From JAAFHB01 sp963677935 (GTDB lineage: Bacteria > Bacteroidota > Bacteroidia > Bacteroidales > Prolixibacteraceae): 64,000 nucleotides of DNA. Both the position numbers and the translations under genes were made by a program. The stretch's first letter is position 1; each line of letters begins with the position of its first letter. The stretch lies in assembly GCA_963677935.2 (NCBI GenBank), contig CAXXEH010000003.1, positions 5,208,001 through 5,272,000 on the forward strand, in the 5' to 3' direction. The notes below the pieces were generated by a model that worked only from the letters and a program-made list of their open reading frames with translations, was not told the DNA's origin and made no database searches. Shown here piece after piece: positions 53,686 through 61,748 of the stretch.

Positions 53686-54854
53686 GGGCCACGTTTGAAC
53701 TAGCCGATGTTATCCATTTGTTTGGTGCCGAACTGCTTGCCGGTACAAAGCTGACCCCATTGCAATTAAAGGTACTGAGTAAAATATCCAGTTGTCGTAC
53801 TTCTGCCCTTGGTGGGCACGAAGAGGCATGCGATAACTGTGGCACGGTGCGCTATAGTTACAACAGTTGTGGCGACAGGCATTGCCCCAAATGTCAGGCG
53901 GCAAAACAAGCTTTTTGGATCGACGACCTGATGCAAAACACCCTGTCAGTGAAGCATTACCATGTTGTTTTTACGGTACCACACGTGTTGAACACGGTTT
54001 GTCTGCATAATCAAAGGATCTATTACGATCTGCTCTTTGCTGCTGTGTGGCATGCGCTCCGATCGTTTGGATACTCTCATTACGGTGTTGAAACAGGTGC
54101 TGTGGCCGTGCTGCATACCTGGGGGCAGAACCTCTCGTTGCACCCGCATATTCATTCCCTTGTGCCAGCTGCAGGATATGCCCTTGATGGACAATGGAAG
54201 GATATTGGCCAATCGGGCAATTATCTTTATCCGGTACACCAGTTGAGCGGTGCCTTTAAAGCAAAGTTCCTCGACAGCCTCAAGTGCGCTTTGCGCAAGG
54301 AAAACGAACTGACCCTATTCTACAATGAGGTACAACAAGCCTATAAAACCAAATGGGTGGTACACTGCGAACCATCGATGGCCAGTGCCGATCATGTGGT
54401 CAAATATCTGGGGCAATACACGCACCGGGTCGCCATTACCAATGATCGCATCCTGAACATTGCCGATGGGAAAGTAACCTTCGTTGCCAAAGATTACCGC
54501 GACGGGGCCATTAAAAAACCCGTTACCTTGGATGGCGTGGAGTTCCTTCGACGGTTTACCATGCACATCCTGCCTAAACGGTTTGTCAAGATAAGGCGGT
54601 TCGGTATTTATAACCATACCGTAAAGCGAAACCTTGAGTTACAGTTTGTACCCGAAGAAAAGCCCGATATTGAGACTATTATTAAGCAACAAAAGCCACC
54701 CGAAACCAATGTTGAGCGGTTCGAAAGGCTGACAGGGGTAAACCCCTGCCTTTGTCCGGTGTGCAAAACCGGAAAGATGCTCGTTATAAAGGAACTGCCC
54801 CGAATAAGGTCACCGGCATGGTTTCTTCTAACAACAAACTTACAAAAGTATTAA
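53682..54854 (+). CDS. IS91-family HUH transposase
   Basis: A 390-residue transposase. It has an N-terminal zinc ribbon (HEEACDNCGTVRYSYNSCGD then RHCPKCQAAK), the HUH motif LSLHPHIHSLVPA, and the tyrosine region KYLGQYTHRVAITNDR, then a C-terminal Cys pair (CLCPVCKTGKM). All catalytic parts seem intact. It would nick single strands and move by rolling-circle replication. The closing residues after ELPRIRSPAW may differ from the family tail, so a small C-terminal change is possible. Confidence 0.92.
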   Translation: MRATFELADVIHLFGAELLAGTKLTPLQLKVLSKISSCRTSALGGHEEACDNCGTVRYSYNSCGDRHCPKCQAAKQAFWIDDLMQNTLSVKHYHVVFTVPHVLNTVCLHNQRIYYDLLFAAVWHALRSFGYSHYGVETGAVAVLHTWGQNLSLHPHIHSLVPAAGYALDGQWKDIGQSGNYLYPVHQLSGAFKAKFLDSLKCALRKENELTLFYNEVQQAYKTKWVVHCEPSMASADHVVKYLGQYTHRVAITNDRILNIADGKVTFVAKDYRDGAIKKPVTLDGVEFLRRFTMHILPKRFVKIRRFGIYNHTVKRNLELQFVPEEKPDIETIIKQQKPPETNVERFERLTGVNPCLCPVCKTGKMLVIKELPRIRSPAWFLLTTNLQKY

Positions 54855-55138
54855 CCAGTAACTCCAATGGGCATTAAAGGTGCCCCTGGGAGAACTATGC
54901 CCCAACGTCAACAAAAATGGATAAAAACAGGTTGTCAACCAATATTTTGATCGGGTTTTAAACCCGAAAAAGCACAAAAACCTGCAATACGTCAAAGAAC
55001 GACCTTCTCTTTTATCTCAACAAAAATCAATAAAACGGTCGCAAAGTACATAGCTCCGATCCCGGCGGGTGTAGTTCAACTCCGACTCATCGCTGGGTCT
55101 TGCAGACCGCTCAGAGTCTATTTATTATACACCGTTTT

Positions 55139-56041
55139 TTATCTTTGCACTATTATATTTTGTGCACTTTGAATAAATGCAATTCCATTCTGATTCTCAA
55201 TTATTTTAAAAGCATTTGTCGCACTTAATGTATGAATACAAATATGATGAACAGACAAAACTAAGTCTTGTAAATCGTGATCGCTCTCTAAATCAACAAT
55301 CTTTAATCCAATATCCTTGCACTTATGAATCGAGAGATGTCTTGCATGGGATTTATTTAATGCATGGTCGCCAAGCTCTTTAATGATTGTTTGAATTATA
55401 TTTGCTTTATCTGCTTCAGCCGATAACATATTTCTATCGAGCCAATCTTTTACCATTTTTTCTGACCAATCAATTGCTTTTTCACATTCTCCAATCAAGG
55501 TTGGATTATATTTTGCAATAATTGGTTGCCAAACGGCTGCAGACATTGGGTCTGCTTTTATTTCTGATAATGCCCTTTTAAATTCTTCAACAATACCATG
55601 AGCAGGAATTCCACCAAATTGAGGGTCAATAGGTCCTAAGCTAGATTGTTGACCCATAATTATCTCCTTACATGAACAAGCAATCATTGTCCCAGCTGAC
55701 ATGGCTAATTGTGGCACAATAGCTCGTATATCATTACCAAACATGCTATGTAAATAATCAACTATTGACTCTGTCGCAGCAGTGTCACCCCCAGGAGTGT
55801 GTAATACTAAATCAAGACCTTTAGACCTGTCAAGCTTATGAATTACGGTCATCAAACCATTTTTATCTGCATCATTTACTTGAAGTCCCTCAATGTTACT
55901 TTTCTGGAGCCAACCTGAATAATAGATAATTACGTTTCTATCAGTCTTTTGTGAAAGCTCTTTAATGTACTTTCTTCTGATTACATCAAAAGTGCTACCT
56001 GCTTGTTTAAGCTCTTCGCTTATTTCGTGCCAATTGGGCAT
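55139..56041 (-). CDS. SDH_sah (S49-like) serine protease
   Basis: A 300-residue soluble protein of the Clp/crotonase-fold protease group (SDH_sah, relatives of SppA and NfeD proteases). Motifs: LDLVLHTPGGDTAATESIVD, the nucleophile region IVPQLAMSAGTMIACSC, and QQSSLGPIDPQFGGIPA. No signal peptide or membrane helix, so it works in the cytosol or with a membrane partner. Its start overlaps the small upstream gene by 22 bp. Proteins of this type are frequent in accessory islands; the substrate is unknown. Confidence 0.85.
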   Translation of the reverse strand: MPNWHEISEELKQAGSTFDVIRRKYIKELSQKTDRNVIIYYSGWLQKSNIEGLQVNDADKNGLMTVIHKLDRSKGLDLVLHTPGGDTAATESIVDYLHSMFGNDIRAIVPQLAMSAGTMIACSCKEIIMGQQSSLGPIDPQFGGIPAHGIVEEFKRALSEIKADPMSAAVWQPIIAKYNPTLIGECEKAIDWSEKMVKDWLDRNMLSAEADKANIIQTIIKELGDHALNKSHARHLSIHKCKDIGLKIVDLESDHDLQDLVLSVHHICIHTLSATNAFKIIENQNGIAFIQSAQNIIVQR

Positions 56042-56211
56042 AGTTCTTGGTTTTTAGTATTGTTAGTAATAATGGTTTCTTGAATAGCTGAGTTTAAGTA
56101 TTTTGAATAATCAAAATCAAATCGTAAACATTCAGTTACTGCTTGTCTGTCACGATATTCTCCAAGTCCAATTTCGGAAAACTGTTTTTTCAATTCGTCA
56201 ATGTCTGTCAT
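56020..56211 (-). CDS. Small partner of the SDH_sah protease
   Basis: A 63-residue protein (MTDIDELKKQFSEIGLGEYR, DRQAVTECLRFDFDYSKYLN) with no known motif. It overlaps the protease gene by 22 bp in another frame, which implies coupled translation. It could be a regulator, antitoxin-like inhibitor or adaptor of the protease (inference). Confidence 0.55.
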   Translation of the reverse strand: MTDIDELKKQFSEIGLGEYRDRQAVTECLRFDFDYSKYLNSAIQETIITNNTKNQELCPIGTK

Positions 56212-56781
56212 ATTGCAATTTTTTAAAATGGTGTATAACTAGTAATTAGCAGCAAGTTTATAGTACTTTAACGATATTTAATATTTTAAAATGTTTCTAA
56301 AAATCAACCAATCAGCCTGAAGGTGAGGATGCTGAACTTAAAGATGTTGAATTGTTTTTCAGGATTATGTTAATCTTACTTTTTGTCAAATATAGTTGCC
56401 AGCCTCCCTGTCAGTACCTAATAAGGTCGTTTCCCCAAAACATCATTGTATGTCATTTACGAAACTTTTAATCCCGGATTATCAAAAGATTCCAAATTCC
56501 CTGTAAATGTAATGTTTATCAATATGTTTATTGTATGATATCCTAAATTATATTTTCATGTTTTACAACATATTAATTGACAAAAACTTCCATTTAAACT
56601 TTTTTTGTAAGGATCGCAGAGCTGGCAAAAATTAAACCAACAATCCCGATAGAGCGACCGGATTAATGTTCCGTTTTTTGAATGCAAAAATCCGGCCATC
56701 GTTGGTCGGAGCGTCGCGGAATTCCGCTTCCAGGCGCGGCGGTTGGGCACAAAGCCACCGCACAGCGTTTTTTTGTCGACT
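56212..56781. other. Gap without a recognised gene
   Basis: The first 350 bp are very AT-rich. At 56640-56770 the composition turns GC-rich and includes the palindrome GCGGAATTCCGC (56716-56727). A 64-codon minus frame here (56556-56750) has no family resemblance and odd composition. This could be the decayed right part of the radC-like gene or an unknown small repeat. Confidence 0.4.
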
Positions 56782-57099
56782 TTAGGTTTTATAAAAGTCC
56801 TTCGTCAGCAAAAGTGAAATATCCTGAAATTTACAAGCCTGTAAAATGACTTTGGTATCAACTGCACATGCTGTAATTCCTCCCATCCCTATGGTAATAA
56901 TTCCCTTTACCCTGTTGGCGCGGTTTAATAACATCACCTTAAAGCGTTCAATGTACTCAACATCCTCCCCGGTTTGATAAAAACATCTTGCGGCCATTTC
57001 GCTCCCTGTAATCTTTGGGGCTGTCTGGATGTCAACCTTTTGGGAATATTTTTCGCGAAGAAGATAATTATTTGGAATATGGGGGAATTCCCAATAACC
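56782..57099 (-). pseudogene. Fragment of a RadC/JAB-domain gene
   Basis: The open frame reads from just after a stop at 57100 through KVDIQTAPKITGSEMAARCF, EYIERFKVMLLNRANRVKG and ITACAVDTKVILQACK, then stops. This matches the first half of the RadC MPN/JAB domain (RFKVLLLNRANKVLG-type). The HNHPSG metal motif that should come next is missing; the frame ends LLLTKDFYKT. There is no start codon before the conserved part except an internal ATG. RadC-like genes are common on phages and conjugative elements, which fits the decayed island. Confidence 0.7.
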
Positions 57100-57172
57100 T
57101 TATCCATAATGACCTTAAGGTTTGTTTTTCAATGATCCCCTGTCACTAAACCAAAGGAAAGGACTTGTATTT

Positions 57173-57550
57173 TCAGGAAATTAGCGGAAACCCTTTGGAT
57201 TGGTAAGTAATCAAAGCGTCGTAACCATTGAACCCCCCGGGTTTACCATCGACAGTGCGAGAATAAAAAAAACTGGCTCCCTGCTTTATTGTCCCGATAG
57301 TATAAACTGAACCATTACCATCGGTTGCCTGGTAGATGGCCCTGCGGGAGGAGAGTAGGTTTATTAACCGGTCTTTTTCAGCGTCGTATTTGGGAATACG
57401 AAATGCGACAAAGATCTTGTACTGAACTCCGGCAAAGGTGCCTTCAGTTCGCTCGGCCAGGGTGGCTGAGAATCCGGTAAAACTGATTGGGGAAAAATCT
57501 TCGGTACCAGAGAAGCGATATTCGAGTTTTACAATTACCGCGCTGTTCAT
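57173..57550 (-). CDS. Phage-like protein of unknown function
   Basis: A 125-residue, beta-rich protein (MNSAVIVKLEYRFSGTEDFS ... SRRAIYQATDGNGSVYTIGT ... YDALITYQSKGFPLIS). The composition and the ending are like small tail or neck proteins of phages, but no family is recognised. The next gene upstream on the same strand is a broken phage-like frame (57642-58091). It may be a surviving piece of the prophage that also left the portal-like gene. Confidence 0.5.
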   Translation of the reverse strand: MNSAVIVKLEYRFSGTEDFSPISFTGFSATLAERTEGTFAGVQYKIFVAFRIPKYDAEKDRLINLLSSRRAIYQATDGNGSVYTIGTIKQGASFFYSRTVDGKPGGFNGYDALITYQSKGFPLIS

Positions 57551-57641
57551 GTTATTGATTATTAACGAAATATTTCATTTATTATTCATCAGAAAATACA
57601 AAAATGATGAAGATATATACTTTGAAACTAATAAATAATTA

Positions 57642-58091
57642 TCATTCAAATGATTGGCGCTCCTTTAACAGCTCATTGAACCTTCTTCCCTCCGATTTAC
57701 GTCTGTGACGGTAGTCTGTTTTTTTGATGGCATCAAAATCAGCAGAATTATTCCGGACATTCAGACCCCGAAGGATTGCTTCGATAATGATTTTTTGGGA
57801 GTATCCCTTATCATATCCGCGGTCAAATCGCTGGATGATCCACCGTCGGAATTCATAATCGATCCCTTCGGTAATCTTTTATTCTCTCCAGATGGAAACC
57901 TGGAGAAAATGGTTGCGCAGCGCGTAATGGTTTACCTTATCCTGGGGCAAAATAAAGGTAACGGGGTGTTCAATAAAAGGCCGCCGGACGGGAACATCAG
58001 CGGTGATCACATTTGAGTGGATCAGTTTGTCAATATCGTATTTTTTACGAAGCCGGATCTCTTTTTCGTTCGGGTCTGAATTGCAGATCAA
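57642..58091 (-). pseudogene. Phage-like gene interrupted by a stop codon
   Basis: One reading frame of 150 codons runs from the TTG at 58091 to TGA at 57642, interrupted only by TAA at 57879-57881. Before the stop it reads EIRLRKKYDIDKLIHSNVIT ... ILPQDKVNHYALRNHFLQ, ending WRE; after it KITEGIDYEFRRWIIQRFDR continues in the same frame with coding character through RRKSEGRRFNELLKERQ. Upstream of 58091 the frame closes within six codons, so the 5' end may be lost as well. One base change (AAA or AAG to TAA) would explain the stop. Confidence 0.6.
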
Positions 58092-58158
58092 ACGGCAGTA
58101 CTATTCCAGCAATGGAGAAAATGAGATGGTAATTTGCGGATTTTAGTTTTCTTTGAGT

Positions 58159-59358
58159 TTATGTTTTTTCATATTTGACAAATTCATTCAAAACGTCAGC
58201 AAGACGTTCAAGTCCATCGACAATTCTTTCTTCTGGCATATTAGAAAAATTAATTCTAAATGTATTTTCTTTTCCACCATTTGGGAAGAATGAGCCACCG
58301 GGCACAAATGCTACATTTCTTTCAAGACTCTTCACAAGTACATCCCGCGCATTAATGTTTTCAGGAAGCTCAACCCAAGAAAATAGTCCTCCTTGTGGTC
58401 GAGTAAATGTTATACCTTTGGGAAATGCGTTTTCCATTGTTTTGACTGCTAAATTTCTTCGTAACCTGTATGTTTCTATTATTTTAGAAATATGTTCGTC
58501 AATATTGTATAATTCGAGGTATTTGGCAATCTCCATTTGGGCTATCGTATTACACTGTAAATCCGTTCCTTGTTTTACCAAAACATATTTGCGTATAATA
58601 TCCTTGTCTCCTGCAATCCAGCCGATTCTATAACCAGGACAAAATATTTTGGAAAAACTTCCTGTACAAAGTACATAACCTTCCGAATCGAATGATTTTA
58701 CAGATGGTAACGGTTCTCCTTCAAAGCGCAATTCACCATATGGATTGTCTTCAATGACTATCACGCCGTATTTCATTGCAAGTTCAGCAAGTTGTTTTCG
58801 TCTTTCATAATTCCAAGTCTTTCCTGTTGGGTTTTGAAAATTTGGAATCACATAAATCAATTTTACATTCTTTGTCTGTTGAAGCGACTTCTCCAGCTCA
58901 TCTATTATCATTCCATTCTTATCTGTCGGAATCTCTATGAAATCGCAACCATAGGCTTTGAAAGCGCTAATTGCGGCAAGATAAGTTGGGCTTTCGCATA
59001 ATACAATGTCTCCTTCATCCAAGAATACTTTACCTGAGAGGTCGAGTGCTTGTTGAGAACCATGTGTTATTAGAATATTGTCACAGTCAAAAGAAGTACC
59101 AAGCCGCGTGTTCATTCTGTCGGCAATCCATGTTCGCAACGGTGCGTATCCTTCGGTGGTTGTATATTGCAAGGCTTTATGTCCAGATTCCTCAAGTACA
59201 ATTCTGTTTACTTCCTTTATCTCGTCCACTGGGAAAAGTTCTGGTGCAGGCAATCCTCCGGCAAATGAAATAACTTCAGGTCTTTCTGTTACCTTTAGAA
59301 TTTCTCGTATTTCGGAAGCCTTCAAATAAGACATCCTTTTTGCATACTTTAATACCAT
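58159..59358 (-). CDS. PLP-dependent aminotransferase, LysN/2-aminoadipate type
   Basis: A 399-residue class I aminotransferase. Start region MVLKYAKRMSYLKASEIREI, then ISFAGGLPAPELFPVDEI, the aromatic/adipate-type SYLAAISAFKAYGCDFIEIP-like block, PNFQNPTGKTWNYERRKQL, the Asp in VIEDNPYGELRF, and the PLP lysine in TGSFSKIFCPGYRIGWIAG. All cofactor residues are present, in contrast to the relative at 48518-49675. Members act on 2-aminoadipate, aromatic amino acids or kynurenine. It is outside the decayed phage genes and is probably the first gene right of the island, although the AraC regulator further on is separated by an 885-bp gap. Confidence 0.9.
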   Translation of the reverse strand: MVLKYAKRMSYLKASEIREILKVTERPEVISFAGGLPAPELFPVDEIKEVNRIVLEESGHKALQYTTTEGYAPLRTWIADRMNTRLGTSFDCDNILITHGSQQALDLSGKVFLDEGDIVLCESPTYLAAISAFKAYGCDFIEIPTDKNGMIIDELEKSLQQTKNVKLIYVIPNFQNPTGKTWNYERRKQLAELAMKYGVIVIEDNPYGELRFEGEPLPSVKSFDSEGYVLCTGSFSKIFCPGYRIGWIAGDKDIIRKYVLVKQGTDLQCNTIAQMEIAKYLELYNIDEHISKIIETYRLRRNLAVKTMENAFPKGITFTRPQGGLFSWVELPENINARDVLVKSLERNVAFVPGGSFFPNGGKENTFRINFSNMPEERIVDGLERLADVLNEFVKYEKT

Positions 59359-59616
59359 ATTCTTTTTAATTGATTGTCTAAATTATTCTCAGTCATTAAT
59401 ACCTTTAATCATCTTCAATAGTTGAGAAATTACCTACAGTAACATTTTTACCTAATTTACTTTGTTCTCCTATTATTGCACTTTTTGAAATCATGATTTT
59501 TATTTGATTGTTTAAGTGCAAAGGTTGTTTTAATCAAGTTTATTTTTCTTGAATAGACATCAGATTAAAGGTATGACGAAACTCATTAAAACTAGCTAAA
59601 AAATTTCGAAGTAATT

Positions 59617-59742
59617 TTATGTAAAATTTTGAATAAATTCATTCTTTTTGTAAACCTCTTTTTTGAAAAAGCCTCTAACAGCTTCCTCTGTTTTAGTATC
59701 CAATTCTTGGAAATTACTTATGAAATCAATTAGTTCTGTCAT
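59617..59742 (-). pseudogene. Possible N-terminal fragment of a Crp/Fnr-type regulator
   Basis: The frame reads MTELIDFISNFQELDTKTEE then AVRGFFKKEVYKKNEFIQNF and stops. The pattern (short helix, E-x-F-x-K-K-x-x-K-K-x-E-F-I) resembles the start of Bacteroidota Crp/Fnr proteins, but the cyclic-nucleotide barrel that should follow is absent. It may be a truncated gene or chance similarity. Confidence 0.35.
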
Positions 59743-60153
59743 CTTTTCATGCTTGTTGCTAATCGTTGTAAGCTCTTGAAAAACTTCGAAAATACAAATT
59801 TTCGGGTAGAAAAGAGAATTTACATCGAGTGTATTTTCCCAGAGGGTTCACCCTGTTGAATAGCGAAGTATTTATTAAACAGGGCTTTACTGGGGCCTGG
59901 AATAGATTCGTTTTCTGTGTGCCAGGAAGTCAGCAGAGGCCATAGTTAGAAGATAAAAGCAAATGAGTACTTTAAAATACTTCAATTAATGAAATGGTTT
60001 CAAAATTTACGAAAGAATAATTATTAGTGCTTTTGAAATCAGCTTATTAAATTGTGCATATTTAGCTGCAGTTATACCACAAGTTTGTCACATTTCAAGG
60101 AGTGAAACCGCATATTCCTGAAAGAACATAAGGAATGAAAAACCTGAATTAAT
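59743..60153. other. Gap with possible group II intron trace
   Basis: No gene seen. At about 59925-59955 the words GTGCCAGGAAGTCAGCAGAG and GCCATAGTTAG resemble the stretch before the reverse transcriptase gene in some Bacteroidota group II introns (CCAGAAGTCAGCAGAGG-type). The evidence is weak; the rest is AT-rich. Confidence 0.25.
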
Positions 60154-60209
60154 ATCAGTTATCTAATAACAATGATTTTAATCAGTTATCAGATAATTGC
60201 CTACATTTG
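60154..60209 (+). promoter_or_regulatory. Promoter and repeated operator-like sites of the AraC gene
   Basis: TACATTTG at 60202-60209 is an exact -7 element; TTTA at 60177-60180 lies 21 bp upstream. Two similar sites ATCAGTTATCTAATAA (60154-60169) and ATCAGTTATCAGATAA (60181-60196) are spaced 27 bp apart, and the second lies between the -33 and -7 elements. Each contains a near palindrome TTATC-n-GATAA/AATAA. AraC proteins often bind such direct repeats, so autoregulation is likely (inference). Confidence 0.55.
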
Positions 60210-60243
60210 TCATGGAGATTAAAACAAATTAATACGGATTATT

Positions 60244-61098
60244 ATGGAAATTATATATGAGAAGATTATCGTTTCTCATAACTACTCATTCATTACCCGA
60301 AAATTACAGTTTGCTTCAAATTCTACTAAGATCCATTCCCATTCGAATTTTGAGCTTAATTATATCGAGTCCGGTTCCGGTAAAAGGATTATTGGCAACA
60401 ATATTACGGCCTATACGAAAGGGGATCTGGTTCTATTGGGTCCTCATATTCCTCATTGCTGGGATAACTTTGCAACGGAACAGAATAGTGTTTCAGAAAG
60501 AATTGTCACCCATTTTAATGAAAATTTAATTAGCTCTGATTTCTTTAATATCCCTGAATTAGAGCAGATTGTTGTGCTTATGAAAAGTGCCGTTAATGGC
60601 ATTTGGTTTAAAGGAAAGAAGACAGAGAAGGTTGCTAAAACCCTGCATAAAATGGTGTCATTAACCGGGCTTGAACGATACATCCATTTACTGGAAGTTT
60701 TTCACCTTCTGCTCCAGATCGAGGACCGGGAAATGCTTGTAATTCCCACAACTACAGTATCAAACACTTTTGATACTGATCTTGACCAGATCAATAAGAT
60801 CTATGAATATGTGTTTAATAATATTCAAACAGGAGTTTCGCTTGGTGACGCATCTGCCTTGGTCTATAAAGAACCGGGTTCATTTTGCCGGTATTTTAAA
60901 AAGAAAACCAATCAGACCTTTATGGACTATGTCAAGCATGTTCGCATTGGGCTTGCTGCCAAGTTATTAGCTGAATCTGACAAGCAAATAACTCAAATCT
61001 GTTACGAATGCGGTTACAATAACTTAGCAAATTTCAATCATTATTTTAGGGAAATAATGAACCAGACTCCCTCAGAATATCGCAAGAATTTTAAATAA
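60244..61098 (+). CDS. AraC-family transcriptional regulator with cupin domain
   Basis: A 284-residue regulator. The N-terminal cupin-like domain (KIHSHSNFELNYIESGSGKR, TKGDLVLLGPHIPHCW) contains His and Glu residues suited to binding a small ligand. The C-terminal part has two helix-turn-helix motifs (DASALVYKEPGSFCRYFKKK and QITQICYECGYNNLANFNHY, then TPSEYRKNF). AraC regulators of this build usually control sugar use. A pair of direct repeats overlaps its promoter. Its target might be the exported-protein gene 84 bp downstream, or distant genes. Confidence 0.92.
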   Translation: MEIIYEKIIVSHNYSFITRKLQFASNSTKIHSHSNFELNYIESGSGKRIIGNNITAYTKGDLVLLGPHIPHCWDNFATEQNSVSERIVTHFNENLISSDFFNIPELEQIVVLMKSAVNGIWFKGKKTEKVAKTLHKMVSLTGLERYIHLLEVFHLLLQIEDREMLVIPTTTVSNTFDTDLDQINKIYEYVFNNIQTGVSLGDASALVYKEPGSFCRYFKKKTNQTFMDYVKHVRIGLAAKLLAESDKQITQICYECGYNNLANFNHYFREIMNQTPSEYRKNFK

Positions 61099-61182
61099 TT
61101 TTGTAAGGAAAAGAATATTCATCCGGAGTTGGATTTTGAAATCATATCAATCACAAGATGATAAACTTCTAAAATTATTCTT

Positions 61183-61590
61183 ATGCAAACAAAAGTTTTA
61201 ATTGCAGTAATTCTGCTGATCTCTTTGAGTATTTTCTCTTTTTCAAATGTCCTTGCAGGCGAACCTGTTCCCGGGGCAGAAATTTTAATTGAGCAGGAAC
61301 CTAATGATGTGCCCATTGCCAGCGTTATAACAGATAAAGATGGGGAATTTAAGTTCACTTTTCCAGACGGAATGAAAATTCCGAAGTCCGGAATCTTTAA
61401 GATTACCATCACTCCACCTCAGGACCTGAAAAGATCTTTAGCGAAAAAGCTATCCGGAATGAAAAAGCAGACGATTGAGATCCCGTTCAAAAGGAAAGAT
61501 GGTCCAAAATTCAAATTTGTCGTGACCTGGGAACCAAAGACCAAAAGCAACAGAGGTGGTTTTGCAGTAAGTGGTCGAAGTAACGCATGA
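61183..61590 (+). CDS. Small exported protein with carboxypeptidase-regulatory-like fold
   Basis: A 135-residue protein with signal peptide (ends NVLAG). The mature part has GAEILIEQEPNDVPIASVIT, DKDGEFKFTFPDG and IFKITITPP, the pattern of a transthyretin-like/CarboxypepD_reg domain (T-D-x-D-G-x-F/Y-x-F). The C-terminal 25 residues are basic. Function unknown. It follows the AraC gene and may be controlled by it. Confidence 0.65.
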   Translation: MQTKVLIAVILLISLSIFSFSNVLAGEPVPGAEILIEQEPNDVPIASVITDKDGEFKFTFPDGMKIPKSGIFKITITPPQDLKRSLAKKLSGMKKQTIEIPFKRKDGPKFKFVVTWEPKTKSNRGGFAVSGRSNA

Positions 61591-61673
61591 ATATGAAAAT
61601 AGAAGCAATCATCTTTATCCTTAAACGGGAGTGTTAAGGCAGTACTGGAGAGCAGAGATATCAATGAAATCGT

Positions 61674-61701
61674 AAAAAAAGCCGGTGAATGAACACCAGC
61701 T
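61674..61701 (-). terminator. Terminator of the alkaline phosphatase unit
   Basis: On the minus strand AGCTGGTG pairs with CACCGGCT (one G-T) around a 6-nt loop and is followed by seven T residues. It lies 48 bp after the phosphatase stop codon. Confidence 0.75.
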
Positions 61702-61748
61702 TTATGAAAATTAGCCGTTTGATTTTTACAAATAACTGTTATTCTAAT

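Larger units (their letters stand above)
52530..55090 (+). mobile_element. IS91-type element with tyrosine recombinase and HUH transposase
   Basis: Two overlapping genes (52735-53685, 53682-54854) form the core. The flanks carry related sequence in opposite orientation: GAAGTTGAACTAAA near 52641 and GTGTAGTTCAACTCC near 55069, each containing the GTTC/GAAC word typical for IS91 targets. The left flank also holds a GTCAAG...CTTGAC inverted pair and the palindrome ATCCGC-CTTC-GCGGAT (52654-52669). The exact ends are not certain; no target duplication is expected for this family. Confidence 0.7.

Noticed and set aside
56640..56775. GC-rich block with GTTGGGC and GCCCAAC words resembling integron attC sites
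   Set aside because: I could not find the matching second core site or the expected imperfect palindrome, so an attC call is not supported.
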